Source: Calvatia gigantea (lineage: Eukaryota; Basidiomycota; Agaricomycetes; Agaricales; Lycoperdaceae). From it: 64,000 bases of DNA. This document shows positions 23,116 through 34,559 of the stretch, piece after piece; the first letter of the stretch is position 1; each line of letters begins with the position of its first letter. Where the stretch lies: positions 1,984,001 to 2,048,000 of the forward strand of contig JACAAK010000002.1 of the NCBI GenBank assembly GCA_025093985.1, given 5' to 3'. A model generated the notes under the pieces. That model saw nothing but the letters and a program-made list of their open reading frames with translations. It ran no database searches and was not told the origin of the DNA. The position numbers were made by a program, and so were the translations under genes.

Positions 23116-24762
23116 ATGATAAAGAGGTACCTTATTGTATTGATTGTTTGCTTCACTTTCACCGTACATTTCGGACTTGGGCGTCCACACCTGAGTGAAG
23201 AAATCTCAAAAGTACACACTCTCAACATTGCTACGGACAACCTTCTATGGTCTAGCCCTCCGAAACACCCTATGCGTCTCGACCGTCCCACCGATATCCG
23301 CCGTCGAGTACACTTCTCGCCAGAACCGTCTTGCACAGCTACTCCACGATCTCGATGGTGTGGCCTACATCGCTGAGCCTGGTGCCCAGACTCAATTCTT
23401 TGCCAACTTCTCTGCTACCAACTGGAAGCTTTCTGAGCGACCACTGTTGCTCATCATCACACCGGAAAATAGTACTACGGACGGTGAGGTCACGGCCAAG
23501 ATTTCCGTATTAACCCCCAAGTTCGAGGCCACTCGGGCAAAACTCCTGAATATTCCATCCGCTGCGGCCTACATCGAGTGGGCAGAGGAAGAGGACCCTT
23601 ATGTCGTGGCTGCCAAAGCGCTGGGCTTCGTTTCCACTCAGCGGAGGGAGGGGAAAGTATACATCGACGGCAGCGCGCGTCATTTCCATTACGATGGTTT
23701 CCAACGGGCTCTCTCCGGCTCTGACCTGGTTACTACCTCCGCTCCCAAGGAAATTAACGATTTGAGGGAGCGAAAATCTGAGGCTGAAATTGAAATTTTG
23801 AAATGCGTTAACGGGGTTTGTCCTTGTCCAGCTGATGCATTGGCCCTCACACAACCTTGGCTTTGGTAGGCAACCTTGGTCGCCATGCGTCATGTTCACA
23901 AGCAAATGTATATTGGAATTCGTGAATCCGAAGCCCGTGATATGATGTCAGTCGCATTAAATGAAGGTGGTTTATCTGGTGGTAGTTGTCTTACTCTCTT
24001 CGGAGGTCCGTGCGACCCTTACAAGTTAACCGGGACCGTCGCTGACAAAATAACGGAATTAGAAAACGCCGCACTACCGCATGGCAGTGGTACAGATAGA
24101 AAGCTCGGTTCCCAGGATTTTGCGCTCTTCGATTGCACTGCGACCCTTCACGGGTATTGGAGCGACATCACAAGGGTATGGTTCCTTCATTCCCTTTTTT
24201 CCCTCTATATTGGGCTGAGTTCTGCCAACAAAAAATAGACAGTTGCTTTACCTTCATCTGAGATTAGTGATTCGCATCAGAAGAAATGGGGTGCAGTCCA
24301 CTCAGCTCAACAAGCTGCAATTATGACCGCCCGAAGTAACGTCACTGCGCGGGATGTCGACCAAGCCGCTCGCAGGACTTTGCGCTTACTAGGAGGACTC
24401 GACGAATACTTCACGCATCGTTTGGGTCACGGCATGTTCTCCAACCTTCTGTTCATGGGTTCTTAGTCGATTTACGCCCAGACCCTCAGGTATCGGACTG
24501 GAAGGCCATGAACAACCTTACCTGAATGGAGCGAGTATGGACATCATTCAGACTGGGCACACATTTTCTAATGAGCCTGGCATATACATTGAAAGAGAGG
24601 TGTGCGACCGGTTTGGAAATTGATCCGCGCATATAGGCTAACGATATCTACTTATAGGTTGGGATACGGCTGGAAGACTGCCTCTTCATCAATAGCGATG
24701 GAAACCCAGTGTACCTGACATTAGGTGCCGGTGGTCCAAGCCAATCTCCTTACGCACTTTGA
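23116..24762 (+). CDS. M24 Xaa-Pro dipeptidase/aminopeptidase P-like, secreted or membrane-anchored, with one frame break
   Basis: M24 'pita-bread' peptidases cut peptides next to proline with two metal ions. Six exons (23116-23815, 23870-24005, 24063-24175, 24239-24431, 24490-24599, 24658-24762). The N-terminus (IKRYLIVLIVCFTFTVHFGL) is a signal peptide or anchor. All five metal ligands are present: Asp in ALFDCTATLHGYWSD (two), His in HRLGHGIGLEGHE, Glu in FSNEPGIYIE and Glu in GIRLEDC. The intron 24432-24489 is read with a GC donor (GCATGT), which restores the family run GHGIGLEGHE. A GT donor 6 nt downstream paired with another acceptor stays in frame but inserts three residues. The coding sum is 1,357 nt, one too many. 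An extra base near 23271 separates PPKHP from CVSTVPPISAVEY; without it the protein is 451 residues. Confidence 0.88.
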
Positions 24763-25158
24763 TATACATATATGGCCGCCGACGACGAGGGTCCGAACAG
24801 GATGAGATTTTATTCGTGACGGTGCATATCAAACATGGCTACCTACCGGAACACGATAATCCACTACTTATGTATGATATTATGAGCCAGGAGTCAACCG
24901 AAAAGAAAAAGATAACGAGACAACAAGGCAAGAAGAGTCAGAACTACCTGAGGAAAGGAGACGAGACTGGTATATGATAAGGGATTATTTAGGGTTGAGA
25001 TACTACACGAGCAAAAAACTCAATTGAAAAATACAGGGTGAATATACGTGATAGTGAGACAGCTTATGGGAAAATCCTTTATAGATATGATGCGATATTC
25101 ACTATTTGCCGATAAAGAGGTGTCTGAGGACAGTGGCATGCACACTGTGAAGTACGGT
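24763..25158. other. Convergent intergenic region
   Basis: 396 bp between two stop codons facing each other. A/T-rich, with no gene seen; it should hold both polyadenylation regions. Confidence 0.45.
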
Positions 25159-25974
25159 TTAATGGAGATTGAGCAGCTCATCCGGGGTGGGAACCGGGAG
25201 AGGTATCGCCGTAGGAGATAGGGGAATGACCGGAGCAGGAGACTGAGCGGCTACGTGACGAAGGAAAGGGTTTCTGGTATGCATGCGAGGGATGGGAGAT
25301 GCTTAAAATCGGGTGAGGATGTCTGTCGGGTTGGGCGCAAATTGAAGAACTCACAGAGTACTCCTGAAGAGAACCAGCGGAAGTGCGATCCTTCTCCATC
25401 CGTTAAGATATCAGAATCAGGAGTGCCATCAATGTCAGATGTTGCCACTACTGGTACTGGAGAGGGTGAAGCGGCATTACGGCTGGATTGAGTGGAGCGA
25501 ACCATGTCTAAGTCTTCAGGGTCGCTTTTTGCGGGGGCAGCCTCAATACGAGCTCGGGGCTTGAAAGTAAGAGCAGGACGTTCGTAATTCCACGACGGGA
25601 GAGTATTGGGAGCCCTGCGACCGGGGGGATTGGGAGGAAAGATGGACATGGAGGGACGAAGGATGGAGAGAAACTCCTCTAGAGCCTCAGAAGGAAGCCC
25701 GGACCTGGGATGAAAAGATGAGCACAGATAAGGCAAGTGGCGAGGCAATAGCTTACCGTGGAGAGGCACGGGGAGATGAGTCGGCGGAGAGCCTGGGATC
25801 GTCAGCGTCAGGGGAGGGATTGACGATACGGTCAGATGGGGGAGAAAGGAGGCGGACAGGGTTGGGACGGGAAAAGATGGAGTGGTGTTGAGATGTAGTC
25901 GTAATACGGACTGGACGAGGGGCAACAAGAACGGGATTTTCGTGGATGAAGGACATAGCGTTGTGCACTGGCAT
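25159..25974 (-). CDS. Unknown Pro/Ser-rich protein
   Basis: I do not recognise a domain. Three exons (25974-25757, 25704-25355, 25301-25159) sum to 711 nt, or 236 residues, with introns of 52 and 53 nt and standard GTAAGC and GTGAGT donors. Start is Met 25974 or Met 25956. The protein is rich in Pro, Ser and Arg and probably disordered. It has an early PRPVRITTT stretch, a more ordered SEALEEFLSILRPSMS segment, SWNYERPALTFKPRARIEAA, and a C-terminal LPVPTPDELLNLH tail. Consistent phases across both introns and protein-like composition are the only evidence. Confidence 0.6.
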
Positions 25975-26782
25975 GTGGAGATTGATGAGAAAACACTCTC
26001 AGAGTCAACTCTACCCGCCCAAAATCGCCGCACTGTTTGGTCTTGTTGTCATCGGCCCGGACCTGCTTCAGTCCGACTTAGAGATGATGTCACTGACCAC
26101 CCAGAACAAAGACCGCGATGCCCCCCTCCCCCCCCCCACCCACCGGCACCGCCGGTCTTTCAATAACAACCATTCTACTCCGTCTTACATCAAACCTATG
26201 TACTTACCGCAAATCCTGGTTGCCCGTTGCCAGGTCTATCCCATCGGTTACCTTTTTATTCCGTTTTTATTATATTCTCCTCCGGTGCTTCACTCAGCTC
26301 TCGGCGAGCTCGCGAATCACAGTTCACTCCTTGTGTGGTCCATTCATTATTGCGTTATCCGCGGTTATTCTTGGATCTTATTCATGGTTATCGACTGTCT
26401 TTTGGGGTGCCCGTTGTTCAAATGCGTCACTCATCCGTGGGGCTGTGTCAGATTTTCTGGATTTCAAACCCTTGAGCGTACGTCTGTCCTCGCTTGTTCA
26501 CACTTTTGAGACGATTTTTGTTGGGGGCTGAATGGCTGTGAACCGCGGGTTTTCAAGGGCTTTCAACGTTCCGTGACACCCGTGGAATTGCGACAATATC
26601 ATGAAAGAGCTATTCCATATAGGATCATATTTAAGTATTCGCACAAATGAAAGTAACAGACCCCTAACCGGAGACCGAATACAAACAGACAAATATAATG
26701 ACATGTAAGTTGCCTTAAATGAGGCTCAAGAATTCCAAACTGCCTGCATCCAAGTGAATCTTAAACGTGATTGTTCCATACG
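25975..26782. other. Intergenic; pyrimidine-rich stretch open in three frames
   Basis: About 800 bp between a minus-strand start codon and the FAA-type stop. From 26110 to 26530 the plus strand is so pyrimidine-rich that all three frames stay open for long runs. The translations are hydrophobic, match nothing I know, and are best seen as a compositional artefact. Confidence 0.4.
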
Positions 26783-29621
26783 TTAAAGTTTGATACTGTT
26801 AGAGTTGGTCGAAGGCTCGCCAAGAGCGTATAAAGCGTCAAGCTCGGTTTGGTAGAGCTGAGCAGCATCTTTGCGCTTGATCTTCATTGTGGGTGTAAGA
26901 GCGCCGTTTTCAATGCTGAATGGCGTAAGGCTGAGGTGAACGCGCTTGATCATCTCGAATCTTCAATACGTAAGTGGCGGTTATAATCGCTCGCAATGTG
27001 AAATGGTTTCCTGCTGCTTACCCCTTCAGACCAGCCTTCTTGCCCTCCTTCGTGAGCTCATTCAAAAAGTGTGCGTTGACACCAGGATCTTTTATTGCCT
27101 TCAACAATGTTGCCTCGTCCTCCGGCACGATCTTCTTGCCAAGGATCCGCGACGCGATACCCGAAAGCAAGACAGGATCGGGAATGACCACAGCGAGGAG
27201 ATACGACTGCAGTGAATCACCGTGGACATATATCTGCGCGATCTGAGGATTGGCACTAAACAAGTTCTCGATCTTCTCAAGGGCGACATATTCACCCTGA
27301 GCGAGCTTCATGATATTTTTAACCCGGTCGATGATCTTGACGCGACCAACAGTGTCAATCTCAGCAATATCGCCAGTGTGGAACCAGCCTTCTTCATCGA
27401 GAGCTTCCTGGGTGTTCTTCGGGTCTAGAGGAGGGTTGGTCACCCCGGATCGTTCACCATTGGTGAGTTTTGGATAACGTACCTTTGTAGTATCCAATGA
27501 ACACATTCAAGCCACGAATACACAATTCGCCGCGAGGATTGGGCTTATCTTCGGATGTGTAGCCCATAGCAGGGACATCAATTAGCTTGACTTCATTAAC
27601 GGGCTGAGGGGGTCCAACAGTGCCGCTGGCACCAGTATCACCAGGCCAAGATTTTGTGCAAGTAGCAGCCGTCTCGGTCAAACCATAACTGGGTCAAAAC
27701 ATTTACAGGTTATTTTGGGATCTGTCACCGACATGAAAAATTCCATACCCTGCAAATGAAAACGTCAGTGCTAGGGGGAAGATCTGAGGTTTCTCGTTAA
27801 CGTACCTTCGTCAACCTCACATGCGAATGCAATCTTAAGGAAGTCCATGACTTCGGCGCTGATGGGTGCTGACCCACTCGTAACGAGCTGAACCTGACCA
27901 CCGAGGACACTTTGAATCTGGAAAGGGTGATCAGAAAAGCTAGACAATGGTGTCGGGCTACGAACCTTCCGGAAGACAATTCTATCCCAAAGAGGGTGAG
28001 TAACTTCACCGGTTGTACGCAGCTTCTCGAGTTTGGCGTTGATAGCTCTCTTAAAAATTTTACCCTTAAGACCAGGGACGTTACCACCAGTCATGGCAGC
28101 TTGATACACACGGTTCAGGACACGGGGAACGGAGGGGAAGAAGTTGGGTTTCAGGAGTTGGGCATCCTCGAGGAGGCGAAGTGGGTCGCCAGTGAAGTAC
28201 CCAATGCGGCCGCCCACAGCAATCGTGCAAAGCTCGCAAATACGCTGTAAATACTCCATGAATGTCATCAGATCAAAGAAGACGCTTGGAATGTACCTCG
28301 TAGATATGAGCCAAGGGTAGATAAGACATAAGAATACCATCATCCGGGAGGGCCATACCATATAGATTGGAACAGACGGCCATGGCAAGCGTCTTATGCT
28401 TCAGGATTGCACCTTAACTGACATTACTATCGTGCCCAGGAGGAATATTCAGCGGAATGCTTACCTTTGGGGTTGTTTGTTGTTCCCTGTGAGGGATGGG
28501 ATTGATAAACTTCGGATTTAAACGAAGAGAAACACAAACCACTTACAGAGGTGTAGCAGATAGACGCGATAGTGTCGGGAGTGGGTTTAATCGGCTCAGT
28601 GAGGTTGGCTTCGCCATAAGCTTCGACTATGGAGGCGTGAGGACCCTGTGAGCTGATTTGAAGAAACTATGACACACATTCATGCAACTCCTGGACTCTA
28701 ATGCCAACGGAGTGACCCCACTCTTCCAAGAGCTTAGCTGATTGCTGGGGAATGGCATCCATGATAACGACCAGCTTGAGGCAGGGCGTTTTGGGCCCCA
28801 TGTTCAGGAGTGTGGAAATATGATCCGATGTCGAGAAGATCACGGTCGTATGGGCGTGGTTGATTCTGGATATTAATGATAAGGCGACATTAGGACGCAA
28901 ATTAGGGGGCGACATTACATATATTCTAAAAGGACGAAAATCAGAACCTTAACCTGAGAAGCGAGGAGTGAGGAATCTTACCAACTGAGTCCTTCCCCAA
29001 AGTGTCATACAAGCTCACGGACACTTTATTGTAAGTCTGCATAGCAATATCGAGAATCTGCCATTCTATAACCAACGTCAGATGCCGATCATTGTGAGGT
29101 GTTCAACAACAATATACCTGGACGGTTCGCAGACCAAATGCCAACAGTCTCGTACTCGCCGCCTCCAACCTCGCCCTTGTGGAAAAGACTCTGCAAAGCA
29201 CTACCAATACGCCGTCTTCGATCATCAACCTCGCCCCAGGTAAACCATTCATAGCGGCCAGCAAACTTGAGGGGGTTTGTCGATACGAGAGGCCGGTAGC
29301 CCAGGAACTGACGTTCCCGGCCAACCTTCAATCCATCTGCGAACACTTGGTCCAGTGTCAGGAGGCGGTTTGTAGTACTCTCATCCAAGAATCCCCATAA
29401 GCCTGGACAGAAAGGTGAAGGGGTTTTCTATGAATGGTGCTCAAGTATCTTACCGTTGCGATAATGAGCTGCGATGAAGGGGGTCAATGATACACCTAAA
29501 TGACACTCAACTGCGACTTACCTGTCTGACCGGGACGCTTGGTACCAGGAACAGGGACAGATTGCTGGCCAAAGGGAACGACGTCAGGCCAATTGACAAT
29601 TTTCTCTGTGTTGAGGGGCAT
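26783..29621 (-). CDS. FAA: Long-chain acyl-CoA synthetase
   Basis: It activates long fatty acids with ATP and CoA for beta-oxidation and lipid synthesis, and belongs to the AMP-binding family. Fifteen exons sum to 2,076 nt, or 691 residues, close to yeast Faa1-4. The N-terminus is MPLNTEKIVNWPDVVPFGQQ. Family motifs: the ATP-binding P-loop YTSGTTNNPKG at about 251-261, YLPLAHIYERI, LVTSGSAPIS, the EGYGLTETAA adenylate motif, GWFHTGDIAEID, and VKIIDRVKNIMKLAQGEYVA. Two microexons are essential: AATATAT at 28919-28925 (7 nt) and a single G at 27749. Small exons of 15 nt (29454-29468) and 22 nt (28465-28486) also occur. Without the 1-nt exon the EGYG motif is lost and a stop follows. No peroxisomal C-terminal tripeptide is seen (it ends SNSIKL). 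Confidence 0.94.
27749..27749 (-). other. Single-nucleotide exon in the acyl-CoA synthetase
   Basis: On the minus strand the context is TTTGCAG / G / GTATGG. The flanking introns are 56 nt (27750-27805) and 60 nt (27689-27748), both typical here. The base completes Gly in VDEGYGLTET. Treating the 117 nt as one intron gives GAA GTT ATG GTT TGA, a stop. Confidence 0.75.
28919..28925 (-). other. 7-nt microexon in the acyl-CoA synthetase
   Basis: AATATAT, flanked by CTTTTAG and GTAATG, with introns of 56 and 53 nt. It encodes most of EYI in VEYIINHA, a family-conserved segment. Reading through it meets TAA directly. Confidence 0.85.
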
Positions 29622-30243
29622 GGTGGGTGAAGACTAGAGATGGATGAGATGAACGAGAGTATCCGCCGTGTTGGGTGCGTAAAGGTATATACAGTGGCTG
29701 TTGGAACGCTGAGCGCTGACCGGTGACCACACTTCCAAGCTCTGCCATGTGAAAGCCTAAAAACCCCACGCAACAACTTTTTCACAGGGCTGCTGCACTG
29801 GCGTTTCCAGTAGGCGCGTTATTGCAAACTCGTACCAGTACACGAGGTTAGCTATCAAGTGTTGTGCCGAAACAGTCTCCAAATTTTTTCCAATGCCTTT
29901 CAGGTGACAATTTTTGCATTTACTCCTCTTAAAGACCATTCCCGCTCTTCGCCTCCGGCGAAGTCAAAACCCGTTCAGCCCACGTGATAAACTCCCTGCC
30001 GTAAGCCTGCTACGACAACCTTTACTTTACTTCAAGGCAATTATTATCTGAACTATGAATCCACTAATCAACATGTATGACGACGATAATCGCCCCCGTT
30101 CCTGCATATTTATATTCAATTTGCCCAGTGAGAAGGGATGGTCAGGTTGACATGGAATTGCAAGCAAACAGATACGATTACAACATGAGAGCCCTGTTAA
30201 ATGTCTTCCGAACCACCCTTCAAGGCGCGCCCAACACAGACTG
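29622..30243. other. Upstream region of the acyl-CoA synthetase
   Basis: 622 bp between the synthetase start and the PEF gene stop, both on the minus strand. Probably the synthetase promoter. No gene seen. Confidence 0.45.
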
Positions 30244-31262
30244 TCATAAGAGGGAATCGTGAGTCCCGACACTGGCGAGGGAAGGATGTGTGGTTGTCAC
30301 CATCATAAACTGTTCATAATTAAGCTGAACCCAGCCATCTCGGTCGGTATCAAAACTGGGGCACCTTATCAGAGGCACAACAAAACAAACACAATGGCAC
30401 GAACCGTTGGAAAGCCTCCGTCAATGTCTTTACAGAAACACAAGCTCTCACAAACCGATCGAATGAAATTCCGGGCGGGGGGCCGTAACCACCCACCGGT
30501 CCCGAAGCTATGGCACAATAAAACCTAACCAGATAATTGTTCTTGCCGGGCTGAGGACTCACCGTACTTGTGTTCAACTAAGGTAAGGAGAGGAGGTGAC
30601 AGCTTGTAACCAAAACTATTCAGCGCTTCTGCCAGTTCACGTCCCTCGATGGAACCAGAGTGGTCACGATCAAAATGTCGGAAGACATTCTGCCAATCCG
30701 ATATGTATTTCCAAAGGCCAGCGAATTCTATAGCAAGCGTAATTAGCGTCATACTTTGGGACCACTAACACCAGAATTGTTCCAACCAGTGAAGCTGATC
30801 GTGCCACTTCGGTCGGTATCCTGCGGTCAGAGTTATCTCACTTCCGGCCCCTACAACATAATCCACGAGCGACGTACAAATATAGACATAAGCATCTTCA
30901 CGGTATCGAGATCGAATCCTGTTTGAATGTAGGTAAAGTGTATGGACCCGAAGAGTAAATATTCAACTTGTCCAGTTTCCTGAAAACAGACAACGATTGG
31001 ATACGTATATCACCCTTGTACCCATAGACATACCATTCAACAGAGCCGATTGAAGTTCATGGACAGTGATAGCACCAGACCGGTCCGCATCTACTGCGCT
31101 AAACCATTGCCAGAGCTGAGGGTCAGCTCCAGGAGGCGGCTGAGGCGGACCCCTCCATGCGGGCGCTCCGTGCGGTGGACCGTGAACATTTGGTGGTGCT
31201 TGATAACTTGGTCTATGGCCACCATAATTCGTGTTATGCTGAGAGTGGTTTCTCCCATACAT
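30244..31262 (-). CDS. PEF1: Penta-EF-hand calcium-binding protein (ALG-2/peflin type)
   Basis: PEF proteins bind calcium, dimerise through the fifth EF-hand, and adapt membrane-traffic and polarity factors. Seven exons (31262-31034, 30979-30968, 30918-30878, 30820-30787, 30727-30563, 30507-30405, 30355-30244) sum to 696 nt, or 231 residues. The N-terminus is Gly/Pro/His-rich, as in peflin and yeast Pef1. EF-hand loops are visible at VDADRSGAITVHEL, FDTDRSGTISFTEF, FDRDHSGSIEGREL and FDTDRDGWVQLNYE. FDRFVRACVSVKTLTEAFQR is the typical hinge region. Exon 30968-30979 is only 12 nt. The intron 30728-30786 is placed at the upstream GT (CACTG/GTTGG) because that gives TISFTEFAGLWKYI, closer to the family than the longer alternative. 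Confidence 0.9.
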
Positions 31263-34200
31263 GTTGGCTTGTATACAGGATGATAAGGGGGTATGCTTCA
31301 AAGGTGCGTAGTCCAGGCAGGAGCAGCTCAGAGTGATGAATATGACCGCCGGGAGGAACTGGTCGGTGACGAATGTGGCTGTGTCCTAGAAGCCAGGGGT
31401 TAGAAGCCCCGAAGCTTGAAGCTCTTGAAGCCCGAAGCCTGGCGCTCTAAGTCCTCTCAAACTTCACGTTGCACTTCACGAACGTCCATGAATTCCACCC
31501 TGTCCGAAACTCGCGCCTTGCTATGGATTTATTGAGTATCCAGGATGCTCGGCCGGGCTGTTTTGATGAGATCACAGGACTGTATCACTTATCCATCAAG
31601 CCTAAAATGATCGGTTCATCAGATTCCGACAGAAGTCTTTCATTGCAATAAAACCTTGTATTTAAATTTTCTCAAGTTTGTTTTCCGGAGTCCCTGGTAC
31701 AAACTTCAGAAGCTCGCCGTTTGTATCCTTACCCTCAATTTCAAGATTGGTCACCACATTGGTTTCTTATCCAGTCAGGGTACTAAGAAGCGCATTCTAA
31801 GCGACAAGTCTTCTTTTTCGACAAAACCGTGGGTGAATGTCATCTATAACGCGGGACGTTCTATCAAAGTATCGATAAATACTGGAGGGCGATGGCAACT
31901 GTCGATCGTGCCATGTTGATTCCGTTTATTTGGGTGTCTATCGCCACACGTGAGATCCCGCAGATTTATCTCGTCCTTCCCAACTTGCCCACCTCGGGGT
32001 TCATGAGAATTTCATAACATATTGCATCTAAACTTATAAGGAAATGTAGGGTCGCCAGCACTGTCAACTTGTTTCATTGTGAGTACTTCACAGATCAAAG
32101 CTTTACTGTGATCTGCTAAAGCCTTTTAAGGCTCCCGAGGCCTTTAACTCCTAAAACCTCAGGGAAAGTGCGGTGAATCTGGGATTTACTGTCCGGATTC
32201 GCTCGCAGAATATATATTACCTCGTTGACCTCCACCTACCCACTGAAGTTGTCGCTGAAAAGGATGCTGGTCGTTGATAGTAAAAAACGTGCAAGGCAAA
32301 AATGTAAACCATGAGATAGGCACGGAAGAAATGCGTGGCATGGTGGATCTACAAAACAGGCACCTTAATACAACGTAGATGTAACCGAACACACCAACCG
32401 AGGAGTCATAAAACGTCGGCCGGGCGAGTGCATCGTCGACTGGTGCCTCCTTGGGCCTGAGGCTTGTTTATGATTCTGCGCACCGTGTATATGTCGAAGG
32501 GAATTTTGGTCCTTCCGATCCATTCTGCGTATCCTAGTGATGTCGTTCTTCCGTTGAAGGTGTCAAAAGATGAGAAGTGGGAGGAAATGTGACATGTCTG
32601 GTGGATCCTGCCGGAGCTAGCGGGACGTCCATTTGCTGGGGCGGATAAATGGGACCCGAGTACCTGCGACAATTCGGCTCATGAATTTCCCAGTTTCTGG
32701 GAGCGTACTGAGGAGGTATGTTTCGCGTATGTTGATAAGTTGTGTTAACCTGAGGTGGGATCGCTGGTCATGCTTTTGCAGGGCGTGGAAGGGACTCAAA
32801 AATACACCTATGATAGTATTGATACGAATGACTAACTTGCGGCCCTTCTTCATTCTTCTCCTGGCGTAGTTTCTTAGAGACAGGCGCTGAAAGGAGTACT
32901 AGACAAAAGTCAGGGCGGCGTCCTGGCAGGTGTTTTATCGAAGAACGTCCGCAGACCTAAGGCATAACTTAAACGGAGGAGGAAGGGTTGAGGTAGGCAT
33001 GGCGTTGCCGGCAGTCGATGATCAGATACAAGGGAAGTTCCTACCGCACAACAGCCAACGTCGAACACAAGTCAGCCAGCGCAGCAGCAGAAACCTACCC
33101 GTTTCACCCCAGCGTTAAAGTAAGACAGGGGCCTGCAGTGGTTAAGGGTGGACAGGGGCGTCAACTTCAACAATTGTTAGCCACCGGTGAATATCATGAA
33201 CAGATCCCCGCTCGGCTCTAGGCTATTACCTAGCAAGCCATTATGATCGCTCGGCGAAGCCCAACACTACATGGTAATCCCAAAAACCAGCAATAGGAAA
33301 CCTGGATCCCAAGGGTTGCAGTCCCGTTCTGGTGAAACAAGGACCTGCTTCATGGGGGTGCCACACGATGATTGACACTGGAATTTCCGGATTATGAGCA
33401 GATCCGGACACAGGCTCCGAACGATCCCAACAAGGTGTTTCCGTATGGGAAGCCTGGGCAAGCGGTCTCCGGAACAAAATTCCCAAGAGGGGATATCCTG
33501 CTAACCATTCAACTCTTAACGTTCACCAGAAATATAATGGCAGCTGAGCAACTACCTGAGGTGCTTCCGTCGAAAGTATTTTAGAGGGCGAGAGTGCCAC
33601 CACGCCCCACGCAGCTTCCACAGCCAGAATGGTAGTCACGTTCTCTTGGAAGGGCGATCTACCGTCGTTATCTCCTGAACTAAGTTCTTTTTGGTACGGC
33701 CACCATACAACGTTGATGTGCAATCTTGGGTTCCTTGGTTGTAAGAATGACCAGCCGGCTGTCCTATGTCGACCAATCCAAGTCTTTGTTTTTATCGCGC
33801 AGGGGCCCGAACAAAGCGGCACCGTGCACTGGCAAGTGTTGAGTGGCAGCTGTACGTTTAGGTTGTGAAGATAGCCAAGCATAGCTTAATGACTGAGAGG
33901 TTGAGAAATTGAAGAGCAAGGGATCATCGACAGGCCTATCAATGCCGATGATAGGAATGTAACAGTGGCGTGTTGACAGAGGTCGACCCTTCGTCTTCTC
34001 TACCGATCCTTACAGCCTCCGGAGGTGAGAGTGAATTGAAGAAAATCGCGAGTCGTCGGATGGCTGGCGCCTTTCGGCCTCCTTAACCCCCTCAACATGT
34101 CCGGGGTCTTCCTTACTGGTGATCAGGTTTTCGCTAGATACATCCGGACGTCAGATGCAGCATTCCGTTTACTTCTGTCGCTCCCGAGCAAGACCAAAAT

Positions 34201-34559
34201 CACCAGCTGAAGGGAGTTTCTTGCCTTGAGAAGTCTCAGATTACTTACCAGGTTCATGGTTTTATTCAAAACGGAAATGTTTCGCACTGGATTAATTGAT
34301 TACACGTTCCGAGGGAATGAACTTGGTCACCACAGTCCAGAAGCAAAAAGATGGATATTAATTCATTCAGCAGTTGTGTCACATGATACCCACTGGTCAC
34401 CTGTTGGACCCGAAAACGAGAGGCCTGTGGCCAAGAAATAGCGCACATCCCGTCCAGGTAAAGTTTCGAGATCGTTCAGGCCATTGCCAAGTTTCTCACC
34501 AATGAAGCTATCTACCAACTAGGTGGTTAAGTTTCGGTCGACGCCTCTACCCCCTACAG
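31263..34559. other. Gene-poor block, 3.3 kb
   Basis: Between the PEF gene and the HAD gene I find no exon chain I can trust, apart from one possible minus-strand exon (32534-32749). Near 31390-31445 there is a run of GAAGCC/GAAGCT-like repeats. No terminal repeats of a transposon were seen. Confidence 0.4.
32534..32749 (-). pseudogene. Possible isolated coding exon or gene remnant
   Basis: After a CCTCAG acceptor the minus strand stays open for 72 codons with protein-like composition: YAPRNWEIHEPNCRRYSGP, MDVPLAPAGSTRHVTFPPTS and LLTPSTEERHH, then TAG. I find no convincing partner exons on either side and cannot name a family. It could be the last exon of a gene I failed to trace, a decayed gene, or chance. 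Confidence 0.25.

Noticed and set aside
26118..26531. 137-codon hydrophobic plus-strand open frame
   Set aside because: All three frames are open over the same pyrimidine-rich stretch; no family resemblance, start context or splice support.
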